NCBI GenBank assembly: GCA_001785115.1
Contig: MFSU01000039.1
Location: forward strand, 1 to 41,103
Direction: 5' to 3'
Source: Candidatus Muproteobacteria bacterium RBG_16_65_34
GTDB lineage: Bacteria > Pseudomonadota > Gammaproteobacteria > Acidiferrobacterales > Sulfurifustaceae
DNA length: 41,103 nt
Both the position numbers and the translations under genes were made by a program. This document shows, one piece after another, positions 21,729-33,326 of the stretch. The notes beneath the pieces were generated by a model. The model worked only from the letters and a program-made list of their open reading frames with translations, ran no database searches and was not told the DNA's origin. Each line of letters opens with the position of its first letter. The stretch's first letter is position 1.

Positions 21729-23207
21729 CTACAGTGCAGCCTCGATCCGTTCGCAAAGCGTTTTCAGGATCTTGATGCGCGCGTAGCGCTTGTCGTTCGC
21801 CTCAACGAGCGTCCACGGGGCGATCTCGGTGCTCGTGCGGTCGACCATGTCGCACACGGACCTTTCGTACAGCCCCCATTTCTCGCGGTTGCGCCAGTCT
21901 TCCTGCGTGATCTTGAAGCGTTTGAACGGCGTCTGCTCGCGCTCCTTGAAGCGCCGGAGCTGCTCCTCCGGGCTTATGTGCAGCCAGAACTTCGCCAAGA
22001 CGATGCCGTGGCGCGTGAGTTGCTCCTCGAAGTCGTCGATCTCGCGGTAGGCGCGCATCCAGTCGTATTCGGAGCACAGGTTTTCGATGCGCTCCACCAG
22101 CACGCGCCCGTACCACGAGCGATCGAAGATCGCGATATGGCCGCGGCGCGGGAGCCGGCGCCAGAACCGCCAAAGGTAAGGCTGCGCCAGCTCCTCGTCG
22201 CTCGGCGCGGCGATGGCATGCACGTCGTAATAGCGCGCATCGAGCGCGCCGGTCACGCGCCGGATGGCGCTGCCCTTGCCGGCGGCGTCCATGCCTTCGA
22301 ACACCGCAACGACGGAAGTGTCCTTGAAGCGCTTGTGGCGCGTCAGCAGACTCAACCGCCCCTGGTATTTCTCGAGCTGCTTTTCGTAATCGTTTTTGTC
22401 CAGGCGCAGCGCGAGATCGAGCGTCTTGAGCAGATTGCGGTTGTCCGCCGCGGCGGGCGCAAGCGGCGCGGAAAGCGCGCGCTGCGGCGGGGTCTCCTGG
22501 TCCAGTCGCTGGCGCAGCGCGGCGAGCAGCGTCTTGCCGACCATGAGGTTGCGATAACGCGGGTCGGTTCCCTCGACGATGTGCCACGGCGCCTCGGCGG
22601 TGCTCGTGAGCCGCAAGGCGCGCTCGGAGACCCGGTAGAACTTGTCGTAGCGCTTGTAGTGCTCCCAATCGCGCTCGGTGGCGCGCCAGCGGGTCTTGGG
22701 GTCCTTCTCGAGCTTCTTGAGTCGGCGCTTCTGCTGATCCTTCGAGAGATGGAACCAGAACTTGAAAATCAGCGCGCCCTCGTCGGCGAGCATGCGCTCG
22801 AACCGCACGTTCTCCACCATCGCCTGATCGAGCTCGGCGTCGCCCGTCGCGCCGAAGACGCGCCCGAGGATCGGCAACGTGTACCAGGAGCCGAAGAAAA
22901 CGCCGATCCGCCCCTTGGGTGGAAGCGCGCGCCAGATGCGCCACATGGGCGGATACTGCCGCTCTTCCTCGGTAAGCTCGCGCAGCGCGTGCACCTGGAT
23001 GTGGCGCGGATCCATCCACTCCTTCAGTAGATTCACCGTCTCGCCCTTGCCCGCGCCGTCCACGCCGTTAACGAGGATCAGCACCGGAAGGCGCGCCGCG
23101 CGCAAAAGGTCGTATTGGGCGCCGAGCAGCGCCTCGCGCAGCCGCGGGACCTCCCGTTCGTAGGTTGCCTTGTCGACGGTGTGCCCCACCTCGGCGGATT
23201 CGAACAT
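21729..23207 (-). CDS. pap: Polyphosphate:AMP phosphotransferase (two-domain PPK2)
   Basis: This 492-residue protein has two fused PPK2 domains. Domain 1 has Walker A GVDGAGKGE (48-56) and the lid segment around FGSWYTLPILGR. Domain 2 has Walker A GMDAAGKGS (305-313), FDRSWYGRVLVERIE, and KFWLHISPEEQLRRFKERE. Two-domain PPK2 enzymes (class II) mainly use polyphosphate to phosphorylate AMP to ADP. The C-terminal domain has the more typical catalytic set (FDRSWYGR), and the N-terminal one is altered at the matching site (FFGSWYTL). The enzyme links polyphosphate stores to nucleotide charge in the cytoplasm. It is divergent from TonB receptor 2, and the 186-nt gap holds a 19-bp inverted repeat. 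Confidence 0.93.
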   Translation of the reverse strand: MFESAEVGHTVDKATYEREVPRLREALLGAQYDLLRAARLPVLILVNGVDGAGKGETVNLLKEWMDPRHIQVHALRELTEEERQYPPMWRIWRALPPKGRIGVFFGSWYTLPILGRVFGATGDAELDQAMVENVRFERMLADEGALIFKFWFHLSKDQQKRRLKKLEKDPKTRWRATERDWEHYKRYDKFYRVSERALRLTSTAEAPWHIVEGTDPRYRNLMVGKTLLAALRQRLDQETPPQRALSAPLAPAAADNRNLLKTLDLALRLDKNDYEKQLEKYQGRLSLLTRHKRFKDTSVVAVFEGMDAAGKGSAIRRVTGALDARYYDVHAIAAPSDEELAQPYLWRFWRRLPRRGHIAIFDRSWYGRVLVERIENLCSEYDWMRAYREIDDFEEQLTRHGIVLAKFWLHISPEEQLRRFKEREQTPFKRFKITQEDWRNREKWGLYERSVCDMVDRTSTEIAPWTLVEANDKRYARIKILKTLCERIEAAL

Positions 23208-23253
23208 GATCGGTCCCGATCGGATTGGATAAGCTGAATTGTAGCCGCGGACC

Positions 23254-23323
23254 GCCCCGCCACTAAATCGACGGTGCCGCCGTGCCGGTTTGTAGTCCCA
23301 ATGTGTCGATTTAGTGGCGGGGC
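23254..23323. repeat. Perfect 19-bp inverted repeat with 32-nt loop
   Basis: 23254-23272 and 23305-23323 are exact inverted copies. They enclose 32 nt that include a small CGGTGCCGCCGTGCCGG inner dyad. The sequence is unrelated to the tandem-unit elements elsewhere in the window. It lies in the divergent gap between pap and TonB receptor 2. It may be a minimal MITE, solo terminal repeats of an excised insertion sequence, or an operator or attenuator. No target-site duplication is evident. Confidence 0.85.
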
Positions 23324-23345
23324 CGACGCTGGCATGGATATTGCC

Positions 23346-23351
23346 TATAAT
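23346..23351 (+). promoter_or_regulatory. Likely -10 box of TonB receptor 2
   Basis: A perfect TATAAT lies 42 nt before the start codon in an AT-rich patch directly after the 19-bp inverted repeat. There is no good -35 at 17 nt (the spacing reaches back into the right arm of the inverted repeat), so an activator may be required. This is inference. Confidence 0.4.
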
Positions 23352-23393
23352 TTGGTTTGTTCAATTCTCGATACCTGCACCACGGAGGGACCT

Positions 23394-25355
23394 ATGCCCA
23401 GAAAAATCATGCTCGCCTTCGCGGCGGCGTTCGCGTTTCCGGTCGAGGCGGTTGGGGGACGCGGCACGGGCGGGGAGGAAATCCTGTTCCAGGACATCCC
23501 GGCCGTCTTCGGTGCCTCCCGGTACGAGCAAAAGTTGAGCGAGGCCCCGGCCGCGGTCACGATCGTCACCGCCGACGAGATCAAGCGCTATGGGCACCGC
23601 ACGCTCGCCGACATCCTGCGCAGCGTGCGCGGCTTCTACACCGCCAACGACCGCGCCTACACCTATGCCGGCGTGCGCGGGTTCGGGCGTCTGGGCGATT
23701 ACAACACGCGGGTGCTGCTGCTCATCGACGGCTACCGCACCAACGACAACATCTTCGACCAGGCCTTCATCGGGACCGAGTCCCTCGTCGACGTGGACAC
23801 CATCGACCGGGTGGAGGTGATCCACGGACCGGGCTCCTCGCTCTACGGCACCAACGCCTTCTTCGCCACGATCAACGTCATCACCCGGCGCGGCCGCGAC
23901 TTAAAGGGGGCGGAGGTGTCGGCCGAGGGCGGAAGCTTCCGCAGCAACCGGGGCCGCGTGAGCTACGGCGACAAGTACGAAAACGGCGCCGAGATGCTGC
24001 TCGCCGCGTCGTACTACGACAGCGCCGGCCGGTCGCTCTATTTCGCCGAGTTCGACGACCCCGCCACGAATAACGGCGTGGCCGAGAACGTCGACGCCGA
24101 GCGCTACCGCAACTTCTTCGGCAAGCTCTCCGCCGGCGACTACACGCTGACCGCGGGCTACGTCGAGCACAACAAGGCGCTGCCGACCGGGGCGTTCGAC
24201 ACCGTGTTCAACGATCCGGGCACGCGCTTGCGCGACCCGGTGCTCGGCTTCGTCAACGTCAAATACGAGCGCGCGATCGCCGCCGATGCGCAGCTGATGC
24301 TGCGTCTGGGGCAGAACCGCTATCGCTACCAGGGCAGCTACGTCTACCCCACGGAGACCCAGCGCGAGGACGACTACGGCGCGTGGTGGACGGCCGAGGC
24401 GGTCTACACCGCGCGGCCCGCGCGCGGCCATCGGCTCGTCGCGGGCGCGGAGTACCAGGGCAACACCCGCCAGGACCAGAGCACCGTGAACGAGGCCGGC
24501 GTCCTGCTCGACGACCGGCGGGATTCGGCGCGCTCGGCGCTGTACGTGCAGGACGAGCTGCGGCTGCGCGAGGACCTTCTCGTCAATGTCGGCGCGCGCG
24601 GCGACCGTTACGAGTCTTTCGGTGGCACCGTCAACCCGCGCCTCGGCCTGCTGTACGCCGCGAGCGCGCAAACGACCGTGAAGCTGCTCTACGGCGAGGC
24701 CTTCCGCGCGCCGAATGTCTTCGAGATCTACTACAGCGACGGCGCAGTCACGCAGAAGGGCAACCCGGACCTCAAGCCCGAGACCATCGCCACGAGCGAG
24801 CTGGTGGTCGAGCAGGACCTGGGCGGGGGCCTGCGCGGCGCGGCCTCGCTTTATCGCTACACGATCCGCGACCTCATCACGCAGCAGGTGGACCCGAACG
24901 ACGGCCTGCTCGTGTTTCGCAACGTCGAGCGCGTAACGGCCGAGGGGATCGAGCTCGAGCTCGGCGGCTGGTTCGCGGCGCGCTTCGAGGGTCGCGCGAG
25001 CTACGCCTACCAGGCGAGCACGGACGCCGGGACGGGCGAGCGCCTGGTGAACTCGCCGCGCGCGCTTGCGAAGCTTAACGTGAGCACGCCGTTCATCGAG
25101 CGGCGGCTGCGCGGCGGCGTGGAGCTTCAGTACACCGGGCCGCGGCTGACCCGTACGCGCGCGGAGACCGGCGGTTTCACCGTGGTCAATCTCACGCTGC
25201 TCGCGCGCAACTGGGTCAAGGGGCTCGAGTTGTCCGCCTCCCTCTACAACGTCCTCGACAAGGCGTACGCCGACCCCGTGAGCGACAGCTACGCGCCGGA
25301 GACGATCGCGCAGGACGGCCGCCGCTATCGTCTCAAAGCGGCGTATGAGTTTTGA
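23394..25355 (+). CDS. TonB-dependent outer-membrane receptor 2
   Basis: This is a 653-residue receptor. The signal peptide is MPRKIMLAFAAAFAFPVEAVG, followed by LFQDIPAVFGASRYEQKLSE and the plug (AVTIVTADEIKRYGHRTL, DGYRTNDNI, IHGPGSSLYGTNAFFATINVIT). The barrel has FRAPNVFEIYY and NPDLKPETIATSELVVE and ends in the aromatic YEF. It is clearly paralogous to the receptor at 13359, including 38 identical consecutive nucleotides in the plug region. ATG 23394 has a CGGAGGGA ribosome-binding site. The next gene, a periplasmic ABC_sub_bind protein, starts within 10 nt, then a hybrid kinase and a GGDEF-EAL regulator. Receptor and signalling genes therefore form one operon. Ligand unknown. Confidence 0.93.
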   Translation: MPRKIMLAFAAAFAFPVEAVGGRGTGGEEILFQDIPAVFGASRYEQKLSEAPAAVTIVTADEIKRYGHRTLADILRSVRGFYTANDRAYTYAGVRGFGRLGDYNTRVLLLIDGYRTNDNIFDQAFIGTESLVDVDTIDRVEVIHGPGSSLYGTNAFFATINVITRRGRDLKGAEVSAEGGSFRSNRGRVSYGDKYENGAEMLLAASYYDSAGRSLYFAEFDDPATNNGVAENVDAERYRNFFGKLSAGDYTLTAGYVEHNKALPTGAFDTVFNDPGTRLRDPVLGFVNVKYERAIAADAQLMLRLGQNRYRYQGSYVYPTETQREDDYGAWWTAEAVYTARPARGHRLVAGAEYQGNTRQDQSTVNEAGVLLDDRRDSARSALYVQDELRLREDLLVNVGARGDRYESFGGTVNPRLGLLYAASAQTTVKLLYGEAFRAPNVFEIYYSDGAVTQKGNPDLKPETIATSELVVEQDLGGGLRGAASLYRYTIRDLITQQVDPNDGLLVFRNVERVTAEGIELELGGWFAARFEGRASYAYQASTDAGTGERLVNSPRALAKLNVSTPFIERRLRGGVELQYTGPRLTRTRAETGGFTVVNLTLLARNWVKGLELSASLYNVLDKAYADPVSDSYAPETIAQDGRRYRLKAAYEF

Positions 25356-25363
25356 CGACGGTC

Positions 25364-26317
25364 ATGACCATCGTGCGGCTGCGCCGGCTTGCGCTGACCG
25401 CGGTGGCCCTCGCCGGCGCCGCCGGTCCCGCGGCCGCACAGCCCGCGCCCGATAGCCGGGAAACCCGCATCGCCGTCCTGGTGAGCCAGGAGGCCCCGCC
25501 CTACCGCCAGGCGCTCGCGGGCTTCACGCGCGCGCTCGAGCGCCGCGGGCTCAAGGTCTCGGTGCGCGTGGGTTCCCTCGAGGGCGACGGCGCCAAGGCG
25601 GCGCAGGCGCTCGCGGCGGCGCGGCCCGAGCAGGCGCAACTCATCCTCACGTTGGGGACGCTCGCCACCCAGGCGGTCGCGGCGAGGAAGGATCTCACGG
25701 CGCCCGTCGTCACGGGCCTCGTGCTCAGGGTCTCCGACCTCGGCGGCGCGAATGCCACCGGGGTCGTGCTCGAGTTTCCGGTCGAGACGGAGCTTCGCTG
25801 GTTGCAGCGCTTCTTCCCCGGCCGGCGCGCCGTCGGGGTGCTGTATCACCCGGACGAAAACCGCAGCCGCATCGAGGCCGCGGTCAGGACGGCGCAGGCG
25901 CTCGGACTGACGCTGGTTGCGCGCAGCGTGGAGCGCGCGCGCGACCTGCCCGATGAGCTGGAGTCGCTGGCCAACCGGGCGGACCTGCTCTGGGGGGTGG
26001 CCGACTCGGTGGTGCTCACGCCGCAAACCGCGAAGCCCATTTTGCTCTTCTCGTACCGCAACCGCATTCCGTTCGTGGGCCTGTCCCAATCCTGGGTGAA
26101 GGCGGGCGCGCTGTACGCGCTTGACCGCGATTACGACGACATCGGCGCGCAGTGCGCCGAGCTCGCGTTCAAGGTGCTTCGCGGGACGCCGCCATCGGCG
26201 CTGCCTCCGGAGCCGCCGCGCAAGCTGGTGTATTCGATCAATCTGCGCACCGCGCGACACATGAAGCTCGAGATCCCCGACGCGCTCCTCAAGGGCGCGC
26301 AGGAAGTGGTGGACTAG
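25364..26317 (+). CDS. Periplasmic ABC_sub_bind-family protein (PF04392 type)
   Basis: This is a 317-residue exported protein with an N-terminal signal sequence (LALTAVALAGAAGPAAAQ). Two Rossmann-like lobes are visible: TRIAVLVSQEAPPYRQALAGF ... LILTLGTLATQAVAARKDLTAPVVTGLVL, and FFPGRRAVGVLYHPDENRSR ... LLFSYRNRIPFVGLSQSWVKAGALYALDRDY. The fold and motifs match the ABC transporter substrate-binding PF04392 family. No permease or ATPase gene is nearby. Instead it is placed between a TonB receptor and a membrane histidine kinase, the place YfiR takes in the sister module. It is probably a ligand sensor for the kinase (inference). An in-frame TTG at 25352 overlaps the receptor stop, and ATG 25364 is the alternative preferred here. 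Neither has a strong ribosome-binding site. Confidence 0.88.
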   Translation: MTIVRLRRLALTAVALAGAAGPAAAQPAPDSRETRIAVLVSQEAPPYRQALAGFTRALERRGLKVSVRVGSLEGDGAKAAQALAAARPEQAQLILTLGTLATQAVAARKDLTAPVVTGLVLRVSDLGGANATGVVLEFPVETELRWLQRFFPGRRAVGVLYHPDENRSRIEAAVRTAQALGLTLVARSVERARDLPDELESLANRADLLWGVADSVVLTPQTAKPILLFSYRNRIPFVGLSQSWVKAGALYALDRDYDDIGAQCAELAFKVLRGTPPSALPPEPPRKLVYSINLRTARHMKLEIPDALLKGAQEVVD

Positions 26318-26326
26318 GAGGACGCG

Positions 26327-29187
<2,861 letters not shown>

Positions 29188-29191
<4 letters not shown>

Positions 29192-31311
29192 ATCCGAGGG
29201 AAGCAACGGACGCGCAGCCCCTGGTGCTGGTCGCCGACGACGACTCGGCCACGCGCTTTCTCATTCACAAGGCCTTGGAGCAGGCGGGTCTTTCCGTGCT
29301 CGACGCCGAGAACGGCGCGCAGGCGCTCACGCTGTTCGAGGCGCACCGGCCGCACATCGTGCTGCTCGATGTCATGATGCCGCAGATGGACGGTTTCGCC
29401 GCGTGCGCCGCCATCCGCCGCCTGCCGCGGGGCGCGACCGTGCCGATCCTGATGCTCACCGGGCTCGACGATCTCGACTCGATCAAGCGCGCCTACGAGG
29501 CCGGCGCGACCGACTTCGCCGCCAAGCCCATCAACTGGCTGGTCTTGAGCCACCGCGTGCGCTACCTGCTGCGCATGGGCCGGGTGCTCGAGGATCTCGC
29601 GGCGAGCGAGGCCCGGCTCGCGGCGGCGCAGCGCATCGCCCACCTCGGCAACTGGGAGTGGAACTTGAGGACCGACGCCTGGTATTGGTCGGATGAACTC
29701 TACCGCCTGCTCGGTTACCAGCCGCGCGAGATCATGCCGGGCATCGAGCGCTTCCTCGAGCGGCTGCATCCCGAGGATCGCGAGGCGGTGGCGCAGATCA
29801 TCGAGTGCAGCCGGCGCGAGCAGGGCGCCTACGGCGTCGAGTTCCGCGTGCGGCTGCCGGACGGCGCCGTGCGGTATCTGCACGCGCAGGGCGAGGTGGT
29901 GGGCGATGAGCGCGGCGATCCCGCGAAGCTTTCCGGAACCATCCAGGACGTCAGCGCGCGCAAGCAGGCCGAGGACCAGATCAGCTTTCTCGAAAACTAC
30001 GACAAACTCACGGGCCTGCCGAACCGCGTGCGGTTCAAGGAGCGTCTGGATCAGGCGCTGGCGACGGCGAAGCGCCAGACGCAGAAGCTCGCCGTGCTGG
30101 TGCTCGATCTCGACCGCTTCAAGCGCGTCAACGACACCATGGGCCACAGTCTGGGCGATCGGCTGGTGCAGGCGGTGGCCAAGCGCATCGAGGCGTGCGT
30201 GAGCGAGGATTCGCCGCCGCGCGTGGGCGCCTTCGCGCGCCTGGGCGGGGACGAGTTCAGTCTGCTGCTGCCCGACCTCAAGCACCCGGCGGATGCGGCG
30301 GCGGTTTCGCGCCGCATCCTCGAGGCGCTGTCGAAGCCGTTTCGGCTGGAGGCACAGGAGGTCTTCATCACGGCGAGCGTCGGCATCGGCCGCTATCCCG
30401 AGGACGGCTCCGACTGTGAGGCGCTGCTCAAGAACGCCGACACCGCCATGTACCACGCCAAGGGCGCGGGCGGCAACGGCTATCGGCTCTACGACCACTC
30501 CATGAACGCCGCGGCGTTCGAGCGCCTGACGCTGGAGAACGGCCTGCGGCGCGCGCTCGAGCGCGGCGAGTTCCTGCTCTATTATCAGCCCCAGATCGAG
30601 ATCCAGAGCGGTGCGATCGCCGGCGCCGAGGCGCTGCTGCGCTGGCGGCATCCGGAGCTCGGGCTCGTGCCGCCGGACCGCTTCATCCCGCTGGCGGAGG
30701 AGACCGGCCTCATCCTGCCGATCGGCGAGTGGGTGCTGCGCACGGCCTGCGCGCAGGCGTTGGCGTGGCGGCGGGCGGGCCTGCCGCCCGTGCGCGTGGC
30801 GGTGAATCTCTCGGCGCGCCAGTTCCGCGATGAGACCCTGGCCGAGAGCATCGCGCAGGCGCTGAGGCTCGCCGAGCTCGATCCGCAGGGGCTCGGGCTC
30901 GAGATCACGGAGAGCGTGATCATGCAGAACGCCTCCGGCACCGTGAACACGCTCCAGGAGCTCAAGCGCATGGGGCTTTCCATCTCCGTGGACGACTTCG
31001 GCACCGGGTATTCCTCGCTCAGCTACTTGAAACGCTTTCCCATCGACGTGCTCAAGATCGACCGCTCCTTTGTCCGCGACCTCGCCACGAATCCCGACGA
31101 CGCCGCGATCGCCTCCGCGATCATCGCCATGGCCAAGAGCTTGAAGCTCGACACCGTCGCCGAAGGCGTCGAGACCGAGGAGCAACTGGCGATCTTGCGC
31201 CAATACGGCTGCCGGCTGGTGCAGGGGTTTTTATTCAGCAAGGCGTTGCCGGCGGAAGAGTTCGAGGTGTTGCTGCGCGAGCAGAAATGGCGCCGCGCTG
31301 CGAGCGAATAA
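29188..31311 (+). CDS. Response regulator REC-PAS-GGDEF-EAL
   Basis: This is a 707-residue cytoplasmic c-di-GMP enzyme. REC covers about 10-130, with acidic DDDS (17-20) and phospho-acceptor Asp61 in [15 protein letters not shown] domain of the PAS_3 type follows ([10 protein letters not shown] ... LHPEDREAV, about 150-260). The GGDEF motif is intact (353-357), but the I-site position reads PRVG, so product inhibition is probably lost. The EAL domain is complete (EALLRW at 481, [41 protein letters not shown]). The start is TTG 29188, overlapping the kinase stop as TTGA, with GGGAGAAGGG upstream. The frame stays open much further upstream but is antiparallel noise inside the kinase gene. Phosphorylation by the hybrid kinase would set its c-di-GMP activity. 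Confidence 0.93.
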
Positions 31312-31316
31312 GAATG

Positions 31317-31452
31317 GACAGGATTAACAGGATTTCTCAGGATTTACAGGATTAAGCCAAAAAGCTTTTTGGCTGTTGTTCTGTTACTGATCGCTTTTAA
31401 TTTTTTTAAAGTTTTAATCCTGTAAATCCTGAGAAATCCTGTTAATCCTGTC
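31317..31452. repeat. 38-bp perfect inverted repeat of 9-nt units with nested palindrome
   Basis: 31317-31354 and 31415-31452 are exact inverted copies over 38 nt, made of acaggatta-type units. The spacer starts with a perfect 20-nt palindrome (31355-31374, agccaaaaag and its inverse) and goes on with T-rich DNA. It lies between the convergent ends of the REC-GGDEF-EAL gene and hypX, and its right arm touches the hypX stop. Base pairing would make a very long hairpin in either transcript, a likely bidirectional terminator. Confidence 0.97.
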
Positions 31453-33173
31453 TATTGAATTTTTGCTGGTGTGTTTGCGCGCCGGTGGCCGGCGAGGTGC
31501 AGCGGTGTCCAGGCGGGGAGGCGCTTGAAGACGAACTCGTAGCGCGCCACGTGGTAGCTCGGGTCGAAGCCGTAGAAGTTGCGCTTCATGTGCTCGAGCT
31601 CCTCGGCGCGGTAGGCCTCCAGAGGTTTCTCGGTTTCGTCGTGCGCTCGCGCCGCGCGCTTGGCGGCGAGCCGCTCGCCGAGGGCCGGATCGCGCGCGAG
31701 CGTCTCGGCCCGCTCGACGATCCGGCGGCCGAAATCGGCGAGGTCGTCGCCGAAGCACTCGTCGATAAGCCCGAGCCGCTTTGCGGCTGGGGCGCTCAGG
31801 GGCAGCCGGTTCTCCGTGATCGCGAGCGCCCGCTCGCGCCCGATACGCTTCGGCAGCAGGTATGTCCAATACTCCGAGCCGTAGAGGTTACCCATACCCT
31901 TGTAGTGCGGGTTGAGCACCACACCGCGGCGCGCGCACACCCGATCGGCGGCGAGTGCGAGGAACGCGCCGCCGGCGCCGGCGTTGCCCTGGAGCGCGGC
32001 GATCGTGAGGTGGCTGTCGGTCGTGAGGATGGCGCGCGCGAGATCGTTCATGGCGTTGATGTTGCGCCAGGACTCGTCCGCGGGGCTGTCCGCCGCCTCG
32101 ATGACGTTCAAGTGAATGCCGTTCGACCAGAAGTCGGGGCCGCCCACGAGCGCGATGACGCGCGTCGGGCGGCCGCGGGCGTATTCATACGCCGCGCGCA
32201 GGCGCGCGCACTGCCCGGTGCTCATGGCGCCGTTGTAGAAATCGAAGTGCAGGTAACCGACGGCGTTGCGCTCCTCGTATCGGATTTCGCGGAAGGTGCG
32301 AAGCGGCGCGGGGGCGTGGAGCGGCGCCGGGATTTCCGGAACGCCCGAGAGCGCCGTGCCGAGAACTGTCGAGGCGGGCAATTTGAGGGCCGGCTCGCCG
32401 GGGATGATCGGCTTGAGATGGCCGATCCAGACCGCGCCGTCGCGCGTCGCGCGGCAGATGGCGCCGTCGCGCCTCGCGATCACCGCGCCCGGTTCGCCGC
32501 GCAGCCCATCTTCCTCGCAGGCGTCGTAGAGCCGGCAGCGCCGGCCGAGAAGCTCGTCCTCGACGCCGGGCGCGCCGTCGGCGGCGCGGATTTTCTTCAG
32601 CACCGTGTCGGTGTCGTCGCGGAGCCAGTCGATCGCGCGATCGCACTGGCGTATGAGCGGATGCCGGCGGCCGCGCACGTCCGCTCGGCCGTAGTCGAGC
32701 GGCTCGGGCGCGAAGATCTTATGTTGCAGCCGCTCGAGCGCCTGGAGCACCGCCGCGACTGCCGCCTCGGTGACCTCGTTGCGGTAGAGGCTGCTCTTGC
32801 GCGCCGCCCGCATCGGGAAGCGGGCCTCGGCCCACACATCGCCCGCGTCCATCTCGGCGTCGGCCTGCAGTACTGTCACGCCCCACTCGCGTTCGCCCCG
32901 CAGGATCGCCCAGTCGAGCGCCGACGGCCCGCGGTCGCCCTGGATGCCCGGATGCACCACGAGGCAGAGATGGTTACGCCACACGGCTTCCGGGATGGCG
33001 CGCCTGAGATAGGGCGCGACGATCACGTCCGGCTCGTAGAGCCGCGCCGCCTCGATCGTCACGGCGTCGTTGATGTCGAGCTCGATCGAGACCTCGTGCC
33101 CGCGCTCGGTGAGCTCGGCGTAGAGACGCTGGGCGAGGCTGTTGAAGCTGTGGGTGAGAAAAAGGATGCGCAC
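31452..33173 (-). CDS. hypX: Hydrogenase maturation protein HypX (HoxX)
   Basis: This 573-residue protein has two domains. The N-terminal domain (about 1-260) is formyl-transferase-like: RILFLTHSFNSLAQ, ELDINDAVTIEAA and the pocket VVHPGIQGDRGPSALDWAI. The C-terminal domain (about 275-550) is enoyl-CoA hydratase-like: GGPDFWSNGIHLNVIEAAD, LQGNAGAGGAFLALAADRV and NPHYKGMGNLYGSEYWTYLLP. HypX makes CO from N10-formyl-tetrahydrofolate through formyl-CoA, supplying the CO ligand of [NiFe] hydrogenases under aerobic conditions. Start GTG 33173 gives the standard MRILFLTH. Longer frames enter the repeat element upstream. Its last residues and stop touch the right arm of the 38-bp inverted repeat. 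It follows hypD on the same strand after a 153-nt gap filled by a repeat. Confidence 0.95.
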   Translation of the reverse strand: MRILFLTHSFNSLAQRLYAELTERGHEVSIELDINDAVTIEAARLYEPDVIVAPYLRRAIPEAVWRNHLCLVVHPGIQGDRGPSALDWAILRGEREWGVTVLQADAEMDAGDVWAEARFPMRAARKSSLYRNEVTEAAVAAVLQALERLQHKIFAPEPLDYGRADVRGRRHPLIRQCDRAIDWLRDDTDTVLKKIRAADGAPGVEDELLGRRCRLYDACEEDGLRGEPGAVIARRDGAICRATRDGAVWIGHLKPIIPGEPALKLPASTVLGTALSGVPEIPAPLHAPAPLRTFREIRYEERNAVGYLHFDFYNGAMSTGQCARLRAAYEYARGRPTRVIALVGGPDFWSNGIHLNVIEAADSPADESWRNINAMNDLARAILTTDSHLTIAALQGNAGAGGAFLALAADRVCARRGVVLNPHYKGMGNLYGSEYWTYLLPKRIGRERALAITENRLPLSAPAAKRLGLIDECFGDDLADFGRRIVERAETLARDPALGERLAAKRAARAHDETEKPLEAYRAEELEHMKRNFYGFDPSYHVARYEFVFKRLPAWTPLHLAGHRRANTPAKIQ

Positions 33174-33195
33174 GATTAAGTCTTGAAAAGCTATT

Positions 33196-33308
33196 GTCCG
33201 CAGATTACGCAGATTTTCGCAGATTAAACCCAAAAAACAGGTAACCGCAGATGAACGCAGATAAACGCGGTGAAATTCATCTTTTGAAATCTGCGTAAAT
33301 CTGCGGAT
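33196..33308. repeat. Inverted-arm element of 10-nt units between hypD and hypX
   Basis: The outer arms (33196-33217 and 33286-33308) are imperfect inverted copies of ccgcagatttacgcagat-type units. A second, same-direction arm (33241-33272, aaccgcagatgaacgcag type) is nested inside, like the one at 6908. It fills the gap between the hypD stop and the hypX start. Confidence 0.88.
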
Positions 33309-33326
33309 CTAATCGCCGTTCTTCGG

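Noticed and set aside
23254-23323. Integron attC site
   Set aside because: The arms lack the expected core-site bases and the unpaired extrahelical pattern, and no integrase gene or cassette structure is nearby.
25364-26317. Part of a conventional ABC importer
   Set aside because: No permease or ATPase gene is adjacent. The neighbours are a TonB receptor and a sensor kinase, so a sensor role is more likely.
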